DNA of 64,000 bases from Arthrobacter ramosus (GTDB lineage Bacteria; Actinomycetota; Actinomycetes; Actinomycetales; Micrococcaceae), in contig NZ_BAAAWN010000001.1 in assembly GCF_039535095.1 (NCBI RefSeq), positions 1,364,001-1,428,000 of the forward strand, read 5' to 3'. The first letter of the stretch is position 1; every line of letters starts with the position of its first letter. The notes beneath the pieces are model-generated. The model searched no databases, was not told the origin of the DNA, and was given only the letters and a program-made list of their open reading frames with translations. Shown one piece after another: positions 16,832 through 26,600 of the stretch. Position numbers and translations under genes: made by a program.

Positions 16832-17647
16832 TTGACACCGGTAGTGAGCCTTCGCGGCGCGGGCCTCCAGTTTGGCCAACGGGCCCTCTGGAAGGACCTC
16901 GACCTGGACGTCCAGGCGGGTGAGTTCTTCGCTGTGCTCGGCCCCAACGGCAGCGGCAAGACCAGCTTCCTCAAAGTCCTCCTCGGTTTGCAGCAGCTTC
17001 ACTCGGGGACGGTGGCTGTGGCTGGAAACCCCGTGCTACGTGGCAGCCGGAAGATTGGCTACATCCCGCAGCAGAAGTCCTTTGCGCCGGATACGCCCTT
17101 GCGAGCCAGGGACTTGGTTGCCCTCGGCGTCGACGGCCACCGCTGGGGCCTGCGGATCAAGGCCAAAGCCGTCAATGAGCGCGTCGACGCCCTGCTGGAC
17201 TTGGTGGGGGCGAGTGACTACGCCCGCGTACCGCTTGGTCAATTGTCCGGCGGTGAGCAACAGCGGCTCCGTGTTGCGCAAGCCCTTGCCGCGGAGCCTG
17301 AACTCCTGCTCTGTGACGAACCGCTGCTGTCCTTGGACCTGCGCCACCAGCAGGCCGTGAGTTCCCTCATCAACCGGCAATGCCACGAGCGGAAGAGCGC
17401 CGTGGTGTTCGTGACCCACGAGATCAACCCGGTCATCGACTACGTAGACCGCGTCCTCTACCTTGCCGGCGGCAGGTTCCGGGTGGGAACACCGGAGGAG
17501 GTCATGACCACCGAGGTCCTGTCCGAGCTGTACAACAGCCGCGTTGATGTCATCCGCGCGAACGGCAGGATCGTCGTCGTCGGCCTTCCGGACGCGACTA
17601 CCCACTACCACGATGACGCCCACGTGGGTGTGGAGGAAGGTCACTAA
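16832..17647 (+). CDS. znuC: Zinc ABC transporter ATP-binding protein
   Basis: The protein of about 271 residues has a Walker A GPNGSGKT near 37, the ABC signature LSGGEQQR near 137 and a Walker B LLLCDEP near 160, followed by the H-loop VTHE. I chose the TTG at 16832 because GAGGA lies about six bases before it; the upstream ATG at 16814 has no ribosome-binding site. The extra C-terminal stretch ends in a His/Asp-rich tail (TTHYHDDAH) that could bind zinc. It energises uptake with ZnuA and ZnuB; the znuB ATG directly follows its stop codon. Confidence 0.9.
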   Translation: MTPVVSLRGAGLQFGQRALWKDLDLDVQAGEFFAVLGPNGSGKTSFLKVLLGLQQLHSGTVAVAGNPVLRGSRKIGYIPQQKSFAPDTPLRARDLVALGVDGHRWGLRIKAKAVNERVDALLDLVGASDYARVPLGQLSGGEQQRLRVAQALAAEPELLLCDEPLLSLDLRHQQAVSSLINRQCHERKSAVVFVTHEINPVIDYVDRVLYLAGGRFRVGTPEEVMTTEVLSELYNSRVDVIRANGRIVVVGLPDATTHYHDDAHVGVEEGH

Positions 17648-18562
17648 ATGGATCTCGGCAGCATCCTGCACACCATCTTCAACTTTGAAAACTATGGCGA
17701 ACTGTTGGCGCTGGTCCAGAATTCCATCTGGGCCGGTGCAGTCCTCGGCCTGCTCGGCGGACTCATTGGCACCTTTGTCATGAAGCGGGACCTCGCTTTC
17801 GCCGTGCACGGCATTTCGGAGTTGTCCTTCGCCGGTGCCTCTTTCGCCCTGCTCATCGGGGCGGACATCATTTTCGGTTCGCTCGCGGGATCCGTCGCGG
17901 CTGCGCTGCTTCTGGGACTCATGGGCGTCCGGGCGCGGGACAAGAATTCGATCATTGGCGTCATCATGCCGTTCGGGCTGGGCCTTGGCATCTTGTTCCT
18001 GGCCCTCTACCAAGGCCGGGCGGCCAACAAGTTCGGGCTACTGACCGGCCAGATCGTTTCGGTGGACACTGTCCAGCTCCAGGTCCTGGCCGGCACGGCC
18101 GTGGTGGTGATGCTCGCGCTGGCCGCAATTTGGCGCCCGCTCAGCTTCGCCAGCGTGGACCCCGAGATGGCGGAAGCCAGGGGAGTTCCTGTCCGTGGCT
18201 TGGCGATTGCCTTCATGGTGTTGCTCGGCGTCAGCGTTGCCTTGTCCATCCAGATAGTCGGAGCGCTTCTGGTGCTGGCCTTGCTGATCACACCCGCGGC
18301 CGCGGCACTCCGCGTGACCACTTCGCCGCGCCTCGTGGTCTTGTTGAGCGTGGTCTTTGCGATCACTGCCACCGTGGGCGGCATCCTCCTGGCGCTCGGC
18401 AGCAGGATTCCCATCAGCCCGTATGTCACCACGTTGTCGTTCTTGATCTATGTGGTGTGCCGGATCATCGGCAACGTACGCGCCAAACGGGGTATCAACG
18501 GCAGGATAGTCCGTCCCCACGCTGTGGGCCAATCAGTGGAAGACCAGACGGTAGCCGGCTAG
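17648..18562 (+). CDS. znuB: Zinc ABC transporter permease
   Basis: This 304-residue protein has about eight hydrophobic segments and the ABC-3 metal-permease pattern (for example GGLIGTFVMKRDLAFAVHGI and SIQIVGALLVLALLITPAAAA). It forms the membrane channel of the ZnuABC importer. Translation starts directly after the znuC stop, consistent with coupling. Its last four bases overlap the end of the convergent zur gene, so the transporter and its presumed repressor meet tail to tail. Confidence 0.93.
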   Translation: MDLGSILHTIFNFENYGELLALVQNSIWAGAVLGLLGGLIGTFVMKRDLAFAVHGISELSFAGASFALLIGADIIFGSLAGSVAAALLLGLMGVRARDKNSIIGVIMPFGLGLGILFLALYQGRAANKFGLLTGQIVSVDTVQLQVLAGTAVVVMLALAAIWRPLSFASVDPEMAEARGVPVRGLAIAFMVLLGVSVALSIQIVGALLVLALLITPAAAALRVTTSPRLVVLLSVVFAITATVGGILLALGSRIPISPYVTTLSFLIYVVCRIIGNVRAKRGINGRIVRPHAVGQSVEDQTVAG

Positions 18563-19053
18563 AGCCGGCCCTCAGCCTTCTTTGCGGTGCACTCGGGGCA
18601 GAGCCCGAAAATCTCTACTGTGTGCGCCACTTCGGTGTAGCCGTTTTCGGCAGCCACCCGGGCTGCCCACGTCTCTACGGCCGGAGCTTCCACTTCGACG
18701 GCCTTGCCGCAATTGCGGCACAGCAAATGGTGATGGTGGCCCGTGACCGCACAGCGGCGGTAGACGGCTTCGCCATCGGCATTTCTCAGCACATCGATAA
18801 GGCCGTCGTCGGCAAGCGACTGCAGAATGCGGTACGCCGTGGCCAGGGACACCGAGACGCCCTGGTTCTGGAGCAGCCGGTACAGTTCCTGGGTGCTCAC
18901 GAAATCGTCGAGTTCGTCCAGGGCGGCGCTGACGGCCAGGCGCTGCTTGGTGACGCGCTGCTCCTTGACGGCGGGATCCTTCGCATCCGGAAGCGACTGG
19001 GCTGCGGGCCCGGACGTGGCGGCATGGGCGCCCTGTGACATTCGTGGACTCAT
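18559..19053 (-). CDS. zur: Fur family zinc uptake regulator
   Basis: The protein of about 164 residues has a winged helix (ELYRLLQNQGVSVSLATAYRIL) and the Fur metal sites: HHHHLLCRNCGK, with its CXXC, and a second pair CPEC near the C-terminus. The four cysteines form the structural zinc site; the histidine cluster is part of the regulatory site. Zur, rather than Fur, is inferred from the neighbouring znuABC and the Zur-like palindrome. The start is uncertain: ATG at 19053 or 19041, or TTG at 19080. The N-terminal 30 residues before the helix are Ala/Ser-rich and poorly conserved in type. Confidence 0.88.
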   Translation of the reverse strand: MSPRMSQGAHAATSGPAAQSLPDAKDPAVKEQRVTKQRLAVSAALDELDDFVSTQELYRLLQNQGVSVSLATAYRILQSLADDGLIDVLRNADGEAVYRRCAVTGHHHHLLCRNCGKAVEVEAPAVETWAARVAAENGYTEVAHTVEIFGLCPECTAKKAEGRL

Positions 19054-19138
19054 TTCGATGTGGATGTTCGCAAGTACCAAGGTTACCAGCCGGCCACCCT
19101 TGGACGCCGTTTCGTGGACACCATTGGAGGCCCGCCCC

Positions 19139-19144
19139 TAGGCT
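19139..19144 (+). promoter_or_regulatory. -10 hexamer of a leaderless metallo-hydrolase transcript
   Basis: TAGGCT lies exactly six bases before the ATG at 19151. No Shine-Dalgarno sequence is present, so the mRNA probably starts at the start codon. Confidence 0.55.
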
Positions 19145-19150
19145 GGCTGC

Positions 19151-19807
19151 ATGAAGCTCACCAAGTTCACCCACGCTTGTGTCCGCCTGCAAAAGGATAA
19201 CCAGGTCCTCGTGATCGACCCGGGGACTTTTTCCGAGTCCGAGGAAGCCCTCGCAGGCGCCCACGCGGTGCTGATCACGCATGAGCACGCCGACCACGTG
19301 GACGCGGACGCCGTCGTCGGGGCCCTGAAGGGAAACCCCGGACTGCAGGTGCACGCACCCTCGGGGATCGCTTCCCAGCTGGCCGCCAAGGCGGGCGACG
19401 ACGGCGATCGGGTACACGTCGTCGAGCCCGGGACGTCCTTTGAAGCCGCGGGCTTCGCGATACGTTCCTTCGGAGGGCAGCATGCCCTCATCCACCCGCA
19501 GATTCCGGTAGTGGCCAACATCGGCTACCTCGTGGACGAAAACGTCTTCCACCCGGGGGACTCGTTCGTTGTCCCGGATGGCATTGCCGTGCAAACCCTG
19601 CTGGTGCCCATCCACGCGCCGTGGTCAAAGGTGGGCGAGGTGGTCGACTTCGTGATCGCGGTCCGCGCACCCAAGGCCTACCCGGTTCACGATGGCCTGC
19701 TCAACGAACTAGGACGCGGATTGGTGGAAGGCCACGTGACCCGGATCGGAGCAAAGTACGGTACCAGCTATGCGAGGTTGTCGCCGCGGGAATCGGTGGA
19801 GGTCTAG
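19151..19807 (+). CDS. MBL-fold metal-dependent hydrolase
   Basis: The 218-residue protein carries HEHADH at 44-49, the HxHxDH metal site of the metallo-beta-lactamase superfamily, with further ligands likely in HPGDS and HDG near the C-terminus. Length and pattern fit the UlaG-like (beta-lactamase_2/3) branch, whose members hydrolyse phosphoester or lactone bonds. The substrate cannot be read from sequence. It is transcribed divergently from zur across about 100 bases, with a leaderless-type promoter of its own. No functional link to zinc uptake is shown beyond proximity. Confidence 0.85.
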   Translation: MKLTKFTHACVRLQKDNQVLVIDPGTFSESEEALAGAHAVLITHEHADHVDADAVVGALKGNPGLQVHAPSGIASQLAAKAGDDGDRVHVVEPGTSFEAAGFAIRSFGGQHALIHPQIPVVANIGYLVDENVFHPGDSFVVPDGIAVQTLLVPIHAPWSKVGEVVDFVIAVRAPKAYPVHDGLLNELGRGLVEGHVTRIGAKYGTSYARLSPRESVEV

Positions 19808-19825
19808 CTCAGCCGGCCGCGCCGT

Positions 19826-20914
19826 CTAAATACTGCGTGGCCACCTGCCTGTCTCGAAGAAGTCAGCCAGCACGGCCTCGTACGGGGCCGGATCCAGGCC
19901 TCGCCCGGCGATCCAGTCCGGGTTGTAGTAGCTCCCCGCGTAGCGATCGCCGGCGTCGCACATGAGTGACACAATGCTGCCGCGCTTTCCCTGGGCCACC
20001 ATCTCGGCAATCAGTTGGCAAACACCCCAAAGGTTGGTTCCCGTGGAAGGCCCGGCGTGCAGCCCGGCAAGCCGGCGGAGGTGCCGCATGGCGGCTACCG
20101 AGGCCGCATCGGGAACCTGGATCATGGTGTCGATGACGGCCGGGACAAAGCTGGGCTCCATGCGCGGCCGTCCGATGCCTTCGATCCTTGACGGCATGCC
20201 CGTGGAGTAGTCCGGGATGCCGTCGCGCCAGCCGGGATAGAACGCGGAGTTTTCGGGATCGACCACGGCCAACCGGGTCGAGTGGCAGTGGTACCGCAGG
20301 TACCGGCCGATGGTGGCGCTGGTTCCGCCGGTGCCGGCTCCTACTACGATCCACTCGGGCACCGGATGTTCTTCGAGGGCGAGCTGCCCGAAGATCGATT
20401 CCGCGATGTTGTTATTGCCCCGCCAGTCCGTGGCGCGCTCAGCAAAAGTGAATTGGTCCATGTAGTAGCCCCCGGACGTCCGGGCGACTTCCTCGGCCAT
20501 TGCATAGACCTCCGAGGCGTGGTCCACGAGGAGGCATGCGCCACCGAACTCTTCGATGAGGGCGATCTTTTCCGGGCTGGTGGTCCGGGTCATCACGGCG
20601 ATGAACGGAAGCCCGATCAGCCTGGCGAAGTAGGCCTCGGACACCGCGGTGCTCCCGCTGGAAGCCTCCACGATGGTGGTCCCTTCCGCGATCCATCCGT
20701 TGACCAGGCCGTAAAGGAAGAGCGATCGGGCCAAGCGATGCTTGAGGCTGCCCGAACGGTGCGTGGACTCGTCCTTGAGGTAGAGCTGGACACCCCAGTG
20801 TTCGGGGAGCGGCACCGCGTAGAGGTGCGTATCCGCCGAGCGGTTGTTCTCGGCTTCGATGCGTCGGATTGCCTCGCTGGCCCATGCCCGGTCCTGGTTG
20901 CGTAGAGTGCTCAC
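19826..20914 (-). CDS. Cysteine synthase-family PLP enzyme, Cds1-like cysteine desulfhydrase
   Basis: The 362-residue fold-type II PLP enzyme has the lysine in [11 protein letters not shown] (K58), the substrate loop [12 protein letters not shown] and the phosphate loop [12 protein letters not shown] near 196. The SGSLKHR form, in place of PSGSVKDR of cysteine synthases, resembles mycobacterial Cds1, which releases H2S, pyruvate and ammonia from cysteine. The GTG start at 20914 is preceded by TAGGCT after six bases, so the mRNA is probably leaderless. It is divergent from a rhodanese, and a shared role in sulfide or sulfane-sulfur handling is inferred. Confidence 0.85.
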   Translation of the reverse strand: MSTLRNQDRAWASEAIRRIEAENNRSADTHLYAVPLPEHWGVQLYLKDESTHRSGSLKHRLARSLFLYGLVNGWIAEGTTIVEASSGSTAVSEAYFARLIGLPFIAVMTRTTSPEKIALIEEFGGACLLVDHASEVYAMAEEVARTSGGYYMDQFTFAERATDWRGNNNIAESIFGQLALEEHPVPEWIVVGAGTGGTSATIGRYLRYHCHSTRLAVVDPENSAFYPGWRDGIPDYSTGMPSRIEGIGRPRMEPSFVPAVIDTMIQVPDAASVAAMRHLRRLAGLHAGPSTGTNLWGVCQLIAEMVAQGKRGSIVSLMCDAGDRYAGSYYNPDWIAGRGLDPAPYEAVLADFFETGRWPRSI

Positions 20915-20920
20915 CGATCC

Positions 20921-20926
20921 AGCCTA
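20921..20926 (-). promoter_or_regulatory. -10 hexamer of the leaderless Cds1-like transcript
   Basis: TAGGCT on the minus strand is six bases before the GTG start at 20914, the same hexamer and spacing as at 19139 and 34824. Confidence 0.55.
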
Positions 20927-21029
20927 CCGGCGGCGGCGGCCGCCCAAGGATAGGCTGGTAGCCGGTCGGCAGCTGCACGGCGGCAGCTTCGACGTCGTTT
21001 GGTAGACACAGCAAAACGAAGGAGATTTG

Positions 21030-21884
21030 ATGGCCACGATCATGAACGTCACCGCACTCAAGGACCGCATGGATGCGGGCCAGCGGACTGTATTGCTCGA
21101 CGTTCGGTGGGTGTTGGGCGATCCGCACGGCCATTCGCACTTCCGCCAGGCCCACATTCCCGGCGCAGTCTATGTGGATTTGCATAACGAGCTCGCCGAT
21201 CCCTCGGCCGAGGGCCAGGGCAGGCACCCGTTGCCGACCACCGCTGCGCTGCAGCGGAGCGCCCGTGCCTGGGGCATTAACGACGGCGACACCGTGGTTG
21301 CGTACGACGACAGCGGCAGCACCGCCGCGGCGCGGTTGTGGTGGCTGCTCCGGGACGCCGGTTTCCATTCCGTCTTCCTGCTCGACGGCGGATTGGGTGC
21401 CTGGCGCGCGGCCGGCTACCCGTTGGCGCAGGACGAGCAACCGCCGGTCCCGGGCGATGTGGTGCTGGGACACGGCCACATGGATGTGATCACCATGGAC
21501 GAGGCAGCGGAGTGGCACAACCACGGAATTCTTCTCGATGCCCGGGCCGGGGAGCGCTACCGCGGCGAAATCGAACCCATTGATCCCCGCGCGGGACACA
21601 TTCCCGGCGCGCTGAGCGCCCCCACAGCCGGAAACCTCGGACCGGACGGTACGTTCCTCCGCGCAGCCCAGCTCCGCAATAGATTTGCGTCCCTCGGCAT
21701 CGACGAGGGCAGCAAGGTAGCGGTTTACTGCGGCTCCGGGGTAACGGCGGCGCACGAGATCGCTGCCCTTGAACTCGCAGGATTCAGGGCGGCGCTCTTC
21801 CCGGGCTCCTTTTCACAGTGGTCCTCGCTCGACTCGAACCAGGTGCTCACTGGAGCAGCGCCGTTGGGATCTCCGGGTCAGTGA
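21030..21884 (+). CDS. sseA: Thiosulfate/3-mercaptopyruvate sulfurtransferase (two-domain rhodanese)
   Basis: This 284-residue protein has two rhodanese domains. The N-terminal one (about 1-140) carries an aspartate-containing YDDSGS loop where catalytic copies have cysteine. The C-terminal one has the active loop CGSGVT with C234. That loop matches 3-mercaptopyruvate sulfurtransferases better than the CRKGVT of thiosulfate enzymes. It moves sulfane sulfur to thiols or cyanide in the cytoplasm. I chose the ATG at 21030, six bases after AAGGAG. The gene is divergent from the Cds1-like enzyme, which suggests linked cysteine-sulfur metabolism. Confidence 0.88.
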   Translation: MATIMNVTALKDRMDAGQRTVLLDVRWVLGDPHGHSHFRQAHIPGAVYVDLHNELADPSAEGQGRHPLPTTAALQRSARAWGINDGDTVVAYDDSGSTAAARLWWLLRDAGFHSVFLLDGGLGAWRAAGYPLAQDEQPPVPGDVVLGHGHMDVITMDEAAEWHNHGILLDARAGERYRGEIEPIDPRAGHIPGALSAPTAGNLGPDGTFLRAAQLRNRFASLGIDEGSKVAVYCGSGVTAAHEIAALELAGFRAALFPGSFSQWSSLDSNQVLTGAAPLGSPGQ

Positions 21885-21949
21885 GCCTTGGCCGCAGCGA
21901 AGCCGGAGGGCGTGGCAGCCCAGAGTGGCAAAGAATCAGCCCGCAGGGG

Positions 21950-21955
21950 TAGCGT
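21950..21955 (+). promoter_or_regulatory. -10 hexamer of a leaderless alcohol dehydrogenase transcript
   Basis: TAGCGT lies six bases before the ATG at 21962. The intervening bases include GAGG, too close to act as a normal ribosome-binding site. Confidence 0.45.
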
Positions 21956-21961
21956 CGAGGC

Positions 21962-23161
21962 ATGACTCCCGGACGCCCCGTTCCTCCGCCCCTTGGCAAG
22001 CCGCTCGTCGTGGCTGACGAGACAGCGGAGGCCGCCCCATCAACGCCCGCGGCCGCCCCATCAACACCCGGCGCGCAGGGCACGCCGACCCTCGCGGCTG
22101 CATACGGCGCCACTTCTGCTGACAGCGGTCTTGTCCCGCTGACAGTGGCCCGCCGCGTTCCCAAGGAAGACGACGTCGAGATCGAGATCGATTTCTGCGG
22201 CCTCTGCCACTCCGATGTCCATGCGACACGGGGCGAATGGGGGGCACAGAGCTATCCGCTGGTCCCAGGCCACGAAATCGTGGGCCGGGTCCGCAGCGTG
22301 GGCTCCGCCGTCGACGACTTCGCGCCGGGAGACCTGGTGGGCGTCGGCTGTCTCGTGGATTCCTGCCGCGAGTGCGATAGCTGCCTCGAAGGCCTGGAGC
22401 AGTATTGCGAACGCGGAAACGTTGGCACTTATGGGGTGAAGGACGCGCGGAACGGCAACTCCGTCACCCAGGGCGGTTACTCGACCTCGGTGGTGGTTGA
22501 CCGCCGCTTCGTGCTGCGCGTGCCGGAGGGCCTTGACCCGGCCGCGGCGGCGCCGTTGCTGTGCGCGGGCATCACCACCTACTCGCCGCTGCGCTACTTC
22601 GACGTCGAGGAGGGGGACGTGGTGGGCGTCGTCGGTCTCGGCGGACTGGGCCACATGGCGGTCAAGATTGCGAAGGCCATGGGGGCGCACGTAGTGGTCT
22701 TCACCACCTCGGAGGCCAAGTTCGAGGCGGCAATTGAACTTGGTGCCGACGACGTGATCCTCTCGAAGGATCCCGAAGCCATGGAAGGCGCCAACCGCAC
22801 CATCGACGTCATTATCGACACCGTTGCGGCGCCGCATGACCTGAACCCGTACTTCCGCACCTTGCGGCTGAACGGTGCCCTCTTCCAATTGGGGCTCCCG
22901 CCCACCGACATGCCTCCGGTCAGTCCCGGCGCGCTGATCCGGCGCCGCCTCTCCTACGCAGGCTCGTTGATCGGCGGCATTGCCGAGACCCAGGAAATGC
23001 TGGACTTCTGTGCCGGGCACGGCGTGGTCAGCGATGTCGAAGTCGTCACTGCCCGGCAACTCAATGAAGCCTACGACCGCATGGTTGCAGGCGACGTCAA
23101 ATACCGTTTCGTCCTCGATACCAAGACCCTTCAGCCCGCTTCGGAAAAGGCAGACGTATGA
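21962..23161 (+). CDS. Zinc-dependent NAD(P)-alcohol dehydrogenase, YahK/AdhC type
   Basis: The 399-residue enzyme has the catalytic zinc ligands C79 and H104-E105 and the structural zinc cysteines C135, C138, C141 and C149. The Rossmann motif GLGGLG follows near 226. The GLCHSD and QGGYS patterns fit the cinnamyl-alcohol/YahK aldehyde-reductase branch, which is usually NADPH-linked and broad in substrate. A 45-residue Ala/Pro/Thr-rich N-terminal extension (APSTPAAAPSTP) is unusual for the family; a later start is possible, but the -10 hexamer position supports the ATG used here. Its stop overlaps the HIT gene start by four bases. Confidence 0.9.
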   Translation: MTPGRPVPPPLGKPLVVADETAEAAPSTPAAAPSTPGAQGTPTLAAAYGATSADSGLVPLTVARRVPKEDDVEIEIDFCGLCHSDVHATRGEWGAQSYPLVPGHEIVGRVRSVGSAVDDFAPGDLVGVGCLVDSCRECDSCLEGLEQYCERGNVGTYGVKDARNGNSVTQGGYSTSVVVDRRFVLRVPEGLDPAAAAPLLCAGITTYSPLRYFDVEEGDVVGVVGLGGLGHMAVKIAKAMGAHVVVFTTSEAKFEAAIELGADDVILSKDPEAMEGANRTIDVIIDTVAAPHDLNPYFRTLRLNGALFQLGLPPTDMPPVSPGALIRRRLSYAGSLIGGIAETQEMLDFCAGHGVVSDVEVVTARQLNEAYDRMVAGDVKYRFVLDTKTLQPASEKADV

Positions 23162-23586
23162 GCACCCTGTTCACCAAAATCATCAACGGCGATATTCCCG
23201 GACGCTTTGTCTGGAAGGACGACGACGTGGTGGCCTTCCTGACCATCGCCCCGCTCACCGACGGCCACACGCTCGTGGTGCCGCGCAAAGAGGTGGACCG
23301 CTGGACCGACGTCCCCCCTGAGCTCCTCAACAAGGTCATGTCTGTCGCGCAGACAATCGGCAAGGTACAAGTGAAGGCGTTTGGCGCACCACGGGCAGGA
23401 CTGTCCGTGGTGGGCTTCGAAGTGGAGCACTTCCACGTGCACGTCTTCCCGGCAACGTCCCTGGCCGATTTCGACTTCGGAACCGTAGAGCACAACCCGG
23501 ACCCTGCCCGGCTCGACGCGAATGCGGCGAAACTCCGCGCCGGCCTCGTCGCCGCCGGACACGGCGACTCTGTTCCGGCGGACTGA
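23158..23586 (+). CDS. HIT family nucleotide hydrolase/transferase
   Basis: The 142-residue protein has the histidine triad HFHVHVF with H91, H93 and H95. The N-terminal TKIINGDIPGRFVW and the central GHTLVVPRKEV are typical of the Hint branch. Such enzymes hydrolyse adenosine phosphoramidates and related nucleotides. It overlaps the preceding dehydrogenase by ATGA, so the two are co-transcribed, although no metabolic link is evident. Confidence 0.93.
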   Translation: MSTLFTKIINGDIPGRFVWKDDDVVAFLTIAPLTDGHTLVVPRKEVDRWTDVPPELLNKVMSVAQTIGKVQVKAFGAPRAGLSVVGFEVEHFHVHVFPATSLADFDFGTVEHNPDPARLDANAAKLRAGLVAAGHGDSVPAD

Positions 23587-23603
23587 GGTCTACGGATACG
23601 AGG

Positions 23604-23650
23604 GCTTGTTTCCGGTTCCGCAGCCTGTTGGCCCGGAGCTGGAAACAAGC
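23604..23650. terminator. Hairpin between convergent HIT and hrpA genes
   Basis: GCTTGTTTCC (23604-23613) pairs with GGAAACAAGC (23641-23650) around a 27-base loop, and TCCTGTTTTG follows. It lies between two convergent stop codons and could end transcription from both sides. Confidence 0.55.
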
Positions 23651-23694
23651 TCCTGTTTTGTGCCGGGACGCCCCGGCGAAGCCGCTGGCACCCC

Positions 23695-26600
23695 TTACGC
23701 GGGCGCCAGCGCCTGGTTGAGTACCGTCCGGATGCGCTTTTCCGAGACCGAGTAGGCTGTGCCAAGCTCGACGGCGAAAAGGCTCACGCGCAGCTCCTCG
23801 ATCATCCAGCGCACCCGTGTTAACTCAGCTCCTGCCCGTCGGCCGGGCAACAGGGCGGAGACGGCGTCGTCGTAGTCGTCCTCCAACGCCTGGACGACCG
23901 ACATGTTCAGGCCGTCACGCTGGACATTGTTCGGAAGCTTTTCGAGGCGCTTCTCGATTCCGGCCAGATACCGAGGCAACTGGCTCAATTGGGCGTAGCC
24001 CGTCCGTGCTACAAAACCGGGGAACACGAGCTGCTCCAGTTGGCTCTTCATGTCGTTGAGCGCACTGATCAAGGCGAGGCTCGTGCTGCCCTTGAGTTGC
24101 TTCTCGATGCGCCGGGTGCTCCCCAAAATGCGTTCGACGACGGCCGTCACCGTGAAGACGGTGTCGATCAGTTCCGCACGGACCAGCTCGTACAGGGCAT
24201 CGAACGCCGCCTTGTCCCAAGGAAGTTCGGCCGGAGTCAGCTTGTCGATGGCCGCCAGGACGCAGTCCGCGATCAAGGCGCTCACCGAACCATGGGGGTT
24301 CTGGCTGAACGTCAACTTCTCCGTGTTGTTCAAATGTTCCAGGACGTAACGGTCCGGGGCGGGAACCCGCAGGGCGAGCAGCCGGATCACGCCGCCGCGC
24401 ATTGCCGACTCCTGCTCCGCCCGGGTCTGGAACACGCGGAACGCAACGGATTTGCCCTCATCCACGAGGGCGGGAAAACCCGTGACATCGTGCCCCTTCA
24501 CAGTGCGCGTCACTTGGCGTTCGATAGCTCCGAAAGTCCACTCGGTGAGCCCGGTTTGCTCGGACAGGAAACCAGCGGCCTGCGGGGTTGCCCCGCCGCC
24601 GCCGTTTCCGCCCGGGGATCCGGCACCTCCGGGCCCCGGGGCGCCCTTGGGACCGTTGGCGCGTGCCGTCGTCGCGGGTGTTGCTCCGAGGGATTCGGCG
24701 ATCGCCCGGCGGGTAGCCGGGGCCAGCTGCTCCTGGAGCGCCGCCAGGTCCTTGCCTTCGTCGAGCACCTTGCCGCGGCTGTCCACTATCTTGAAGCTGA
24801 CGCGCAGGTGCGCCGGAACGGCGTCCCAATTCCACGATCCCGGAGGAATGATGTGTCCCCGGATACGGCGCAGCACCAGCTCAAGGGAGGCCTCAAGAGC
24901 GTCCGAGGCGGGATCGAAGTCGGTTTCCAAGGCAGCAGCGGCTTGCCGGGCCACATCCGGCGCCGGCACGAAGTTCTTACGGATGTGTTTGGGCAGCGAC
25001 TTGATCAGCGCCGCCACGAGCTCCACCCGCTGGCCGGGTATCTGCCATCGGAAGGCGGCGTCGTCGAGCTGGTTGAGGAAAAGCACGGGGACCTCGGCTG
25101 TGACACCGTCCGAGGGGTTGGGCGGGGAGCCGGGAGCCACGGGATGGAACTCGTAGCTCAGGGGCAGCTCAAAGCCCTTGTGCAGCCAGGTTTTCGGGTA
25201 GGCGGAATCGTCCAGGGCTTCGGCGTCCTCGCTGATGAGCAGCGATTGGTCGAAGTCGAGCAGGGTGGGGTCCTGCTGGCGGGCTTCCTTCCACCATTTG
25301 TCGAAGTGGCGTTCGGAGACAACGTCCTTGCCGATCCTGGCGTCGTAGAACTCGAAAAGCGTGTGGTCGTCCACCAGGATGTCCCTCCGGCGCATCCGCG
25401 TCTCGAGTTCCTCGATCTCGAGGAGCAAGGCGCGGTTGCGGTGGAAGAATTTGTGGTGGGTCTTCCAGTCGCCTTCTACGAGGGCATGCCGGATGAAGAG
25501 TTCGCGGCAGAGCTCGGGGTCGATCCTGCCGTAGTTGATGCGGCGGTTCGGGATGATGGGAACTCCGTAGAGCATGACCTTCTCGTGCGCCATGACCGAG
25601 CCCGTCCGGGTGGACCAGTGGGGCTCGCTGTAGGAGCGCTTCACGAGATCCGGTGCAACTTGCTCGGCCCACAAGGGATCGAACTTCGCCGCGACCCGGG
25701 CCCAGAGCCGGCTTGTTTCAACCAACTCCGCGGCCATCACAAAAGCGGGCGACTTCTTGAACAGTGCCGAACCCGGGAAGATGGCGAAACGGCTGCCGCG
25801 TGCTCCGGCGTATTCGCGCTTGCGTTCATCCAGCATGCCGATGTGGCTCAGCAGTCCCGAGAGCAGGCTGATGTGGATTCCCTCGTTGTTGCCAACGGGG
25901 TCGGCCTCGCGCTTGTTGTCGATAGTGATGCCCAGCGGCTTGGCGAGCTGGCGCAATTGCTGGAAGAGGTCCTGCCATTCGCGGACGCGCAGGTAGTTGA
26001 TGAACTCGTTCCTGCACAGCCGGCGGAACTGCGTGGAGGAGAGCTCCTGCTGCTTTTCCTGGATGTAGTTCCACAGGTTAAGGAATCCGGTGAAGTCCGA
26101 GTTCTCGTCCCGGAAGCGTGCGTGCTTCTCCGCCGCAAGCTGCTGCTTGTCGCTCGGGCGCTCTCGCGGATCCTGGATAGTCAAAGCAGCCGCCAGGATC
26201 ATGACTTCCTTGACGCAGCCGCGCTTTCCGGCCTCCACAATCATTCTGCCAAGCCGGGGGTCGACCGGGAGCTGGGCCAACTTCTGCCCGACGGCGGTCA
26301 GGCCGCCGCTGGTACGCGCGTTGCCGCCGTCGATGGCTGGGGGAGCGCCGCCGTCGCCCATGCGCGCCGCGCTTAGGGCGCCGAGTTCGCGCAGCAGCGT
26401 GACGCCGTCGTTGATGGCACGGGAGTCCGGCGGCTCAACAAAGGGGAAGTTCTCGACGTCTTTGGGGCCGCGGGCAACACCCATGGCCGTCATCTGCAGG
26501 ATGACCGCGGCAAGGTTGGTCCTCAGGATCTCCGGATCAGTGAACGGGGGGCGGGACTCGAAGTCTTCCTCGGAATAGAGCCGGATGGCGATACCTTCGG

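Noticed and set aside
23989..26376. 795-codon open frame antisense to hrpA
   Set aside because: Shadow of hrpA in a high-GC genome; no domain pattern and no ribosome-binding site.
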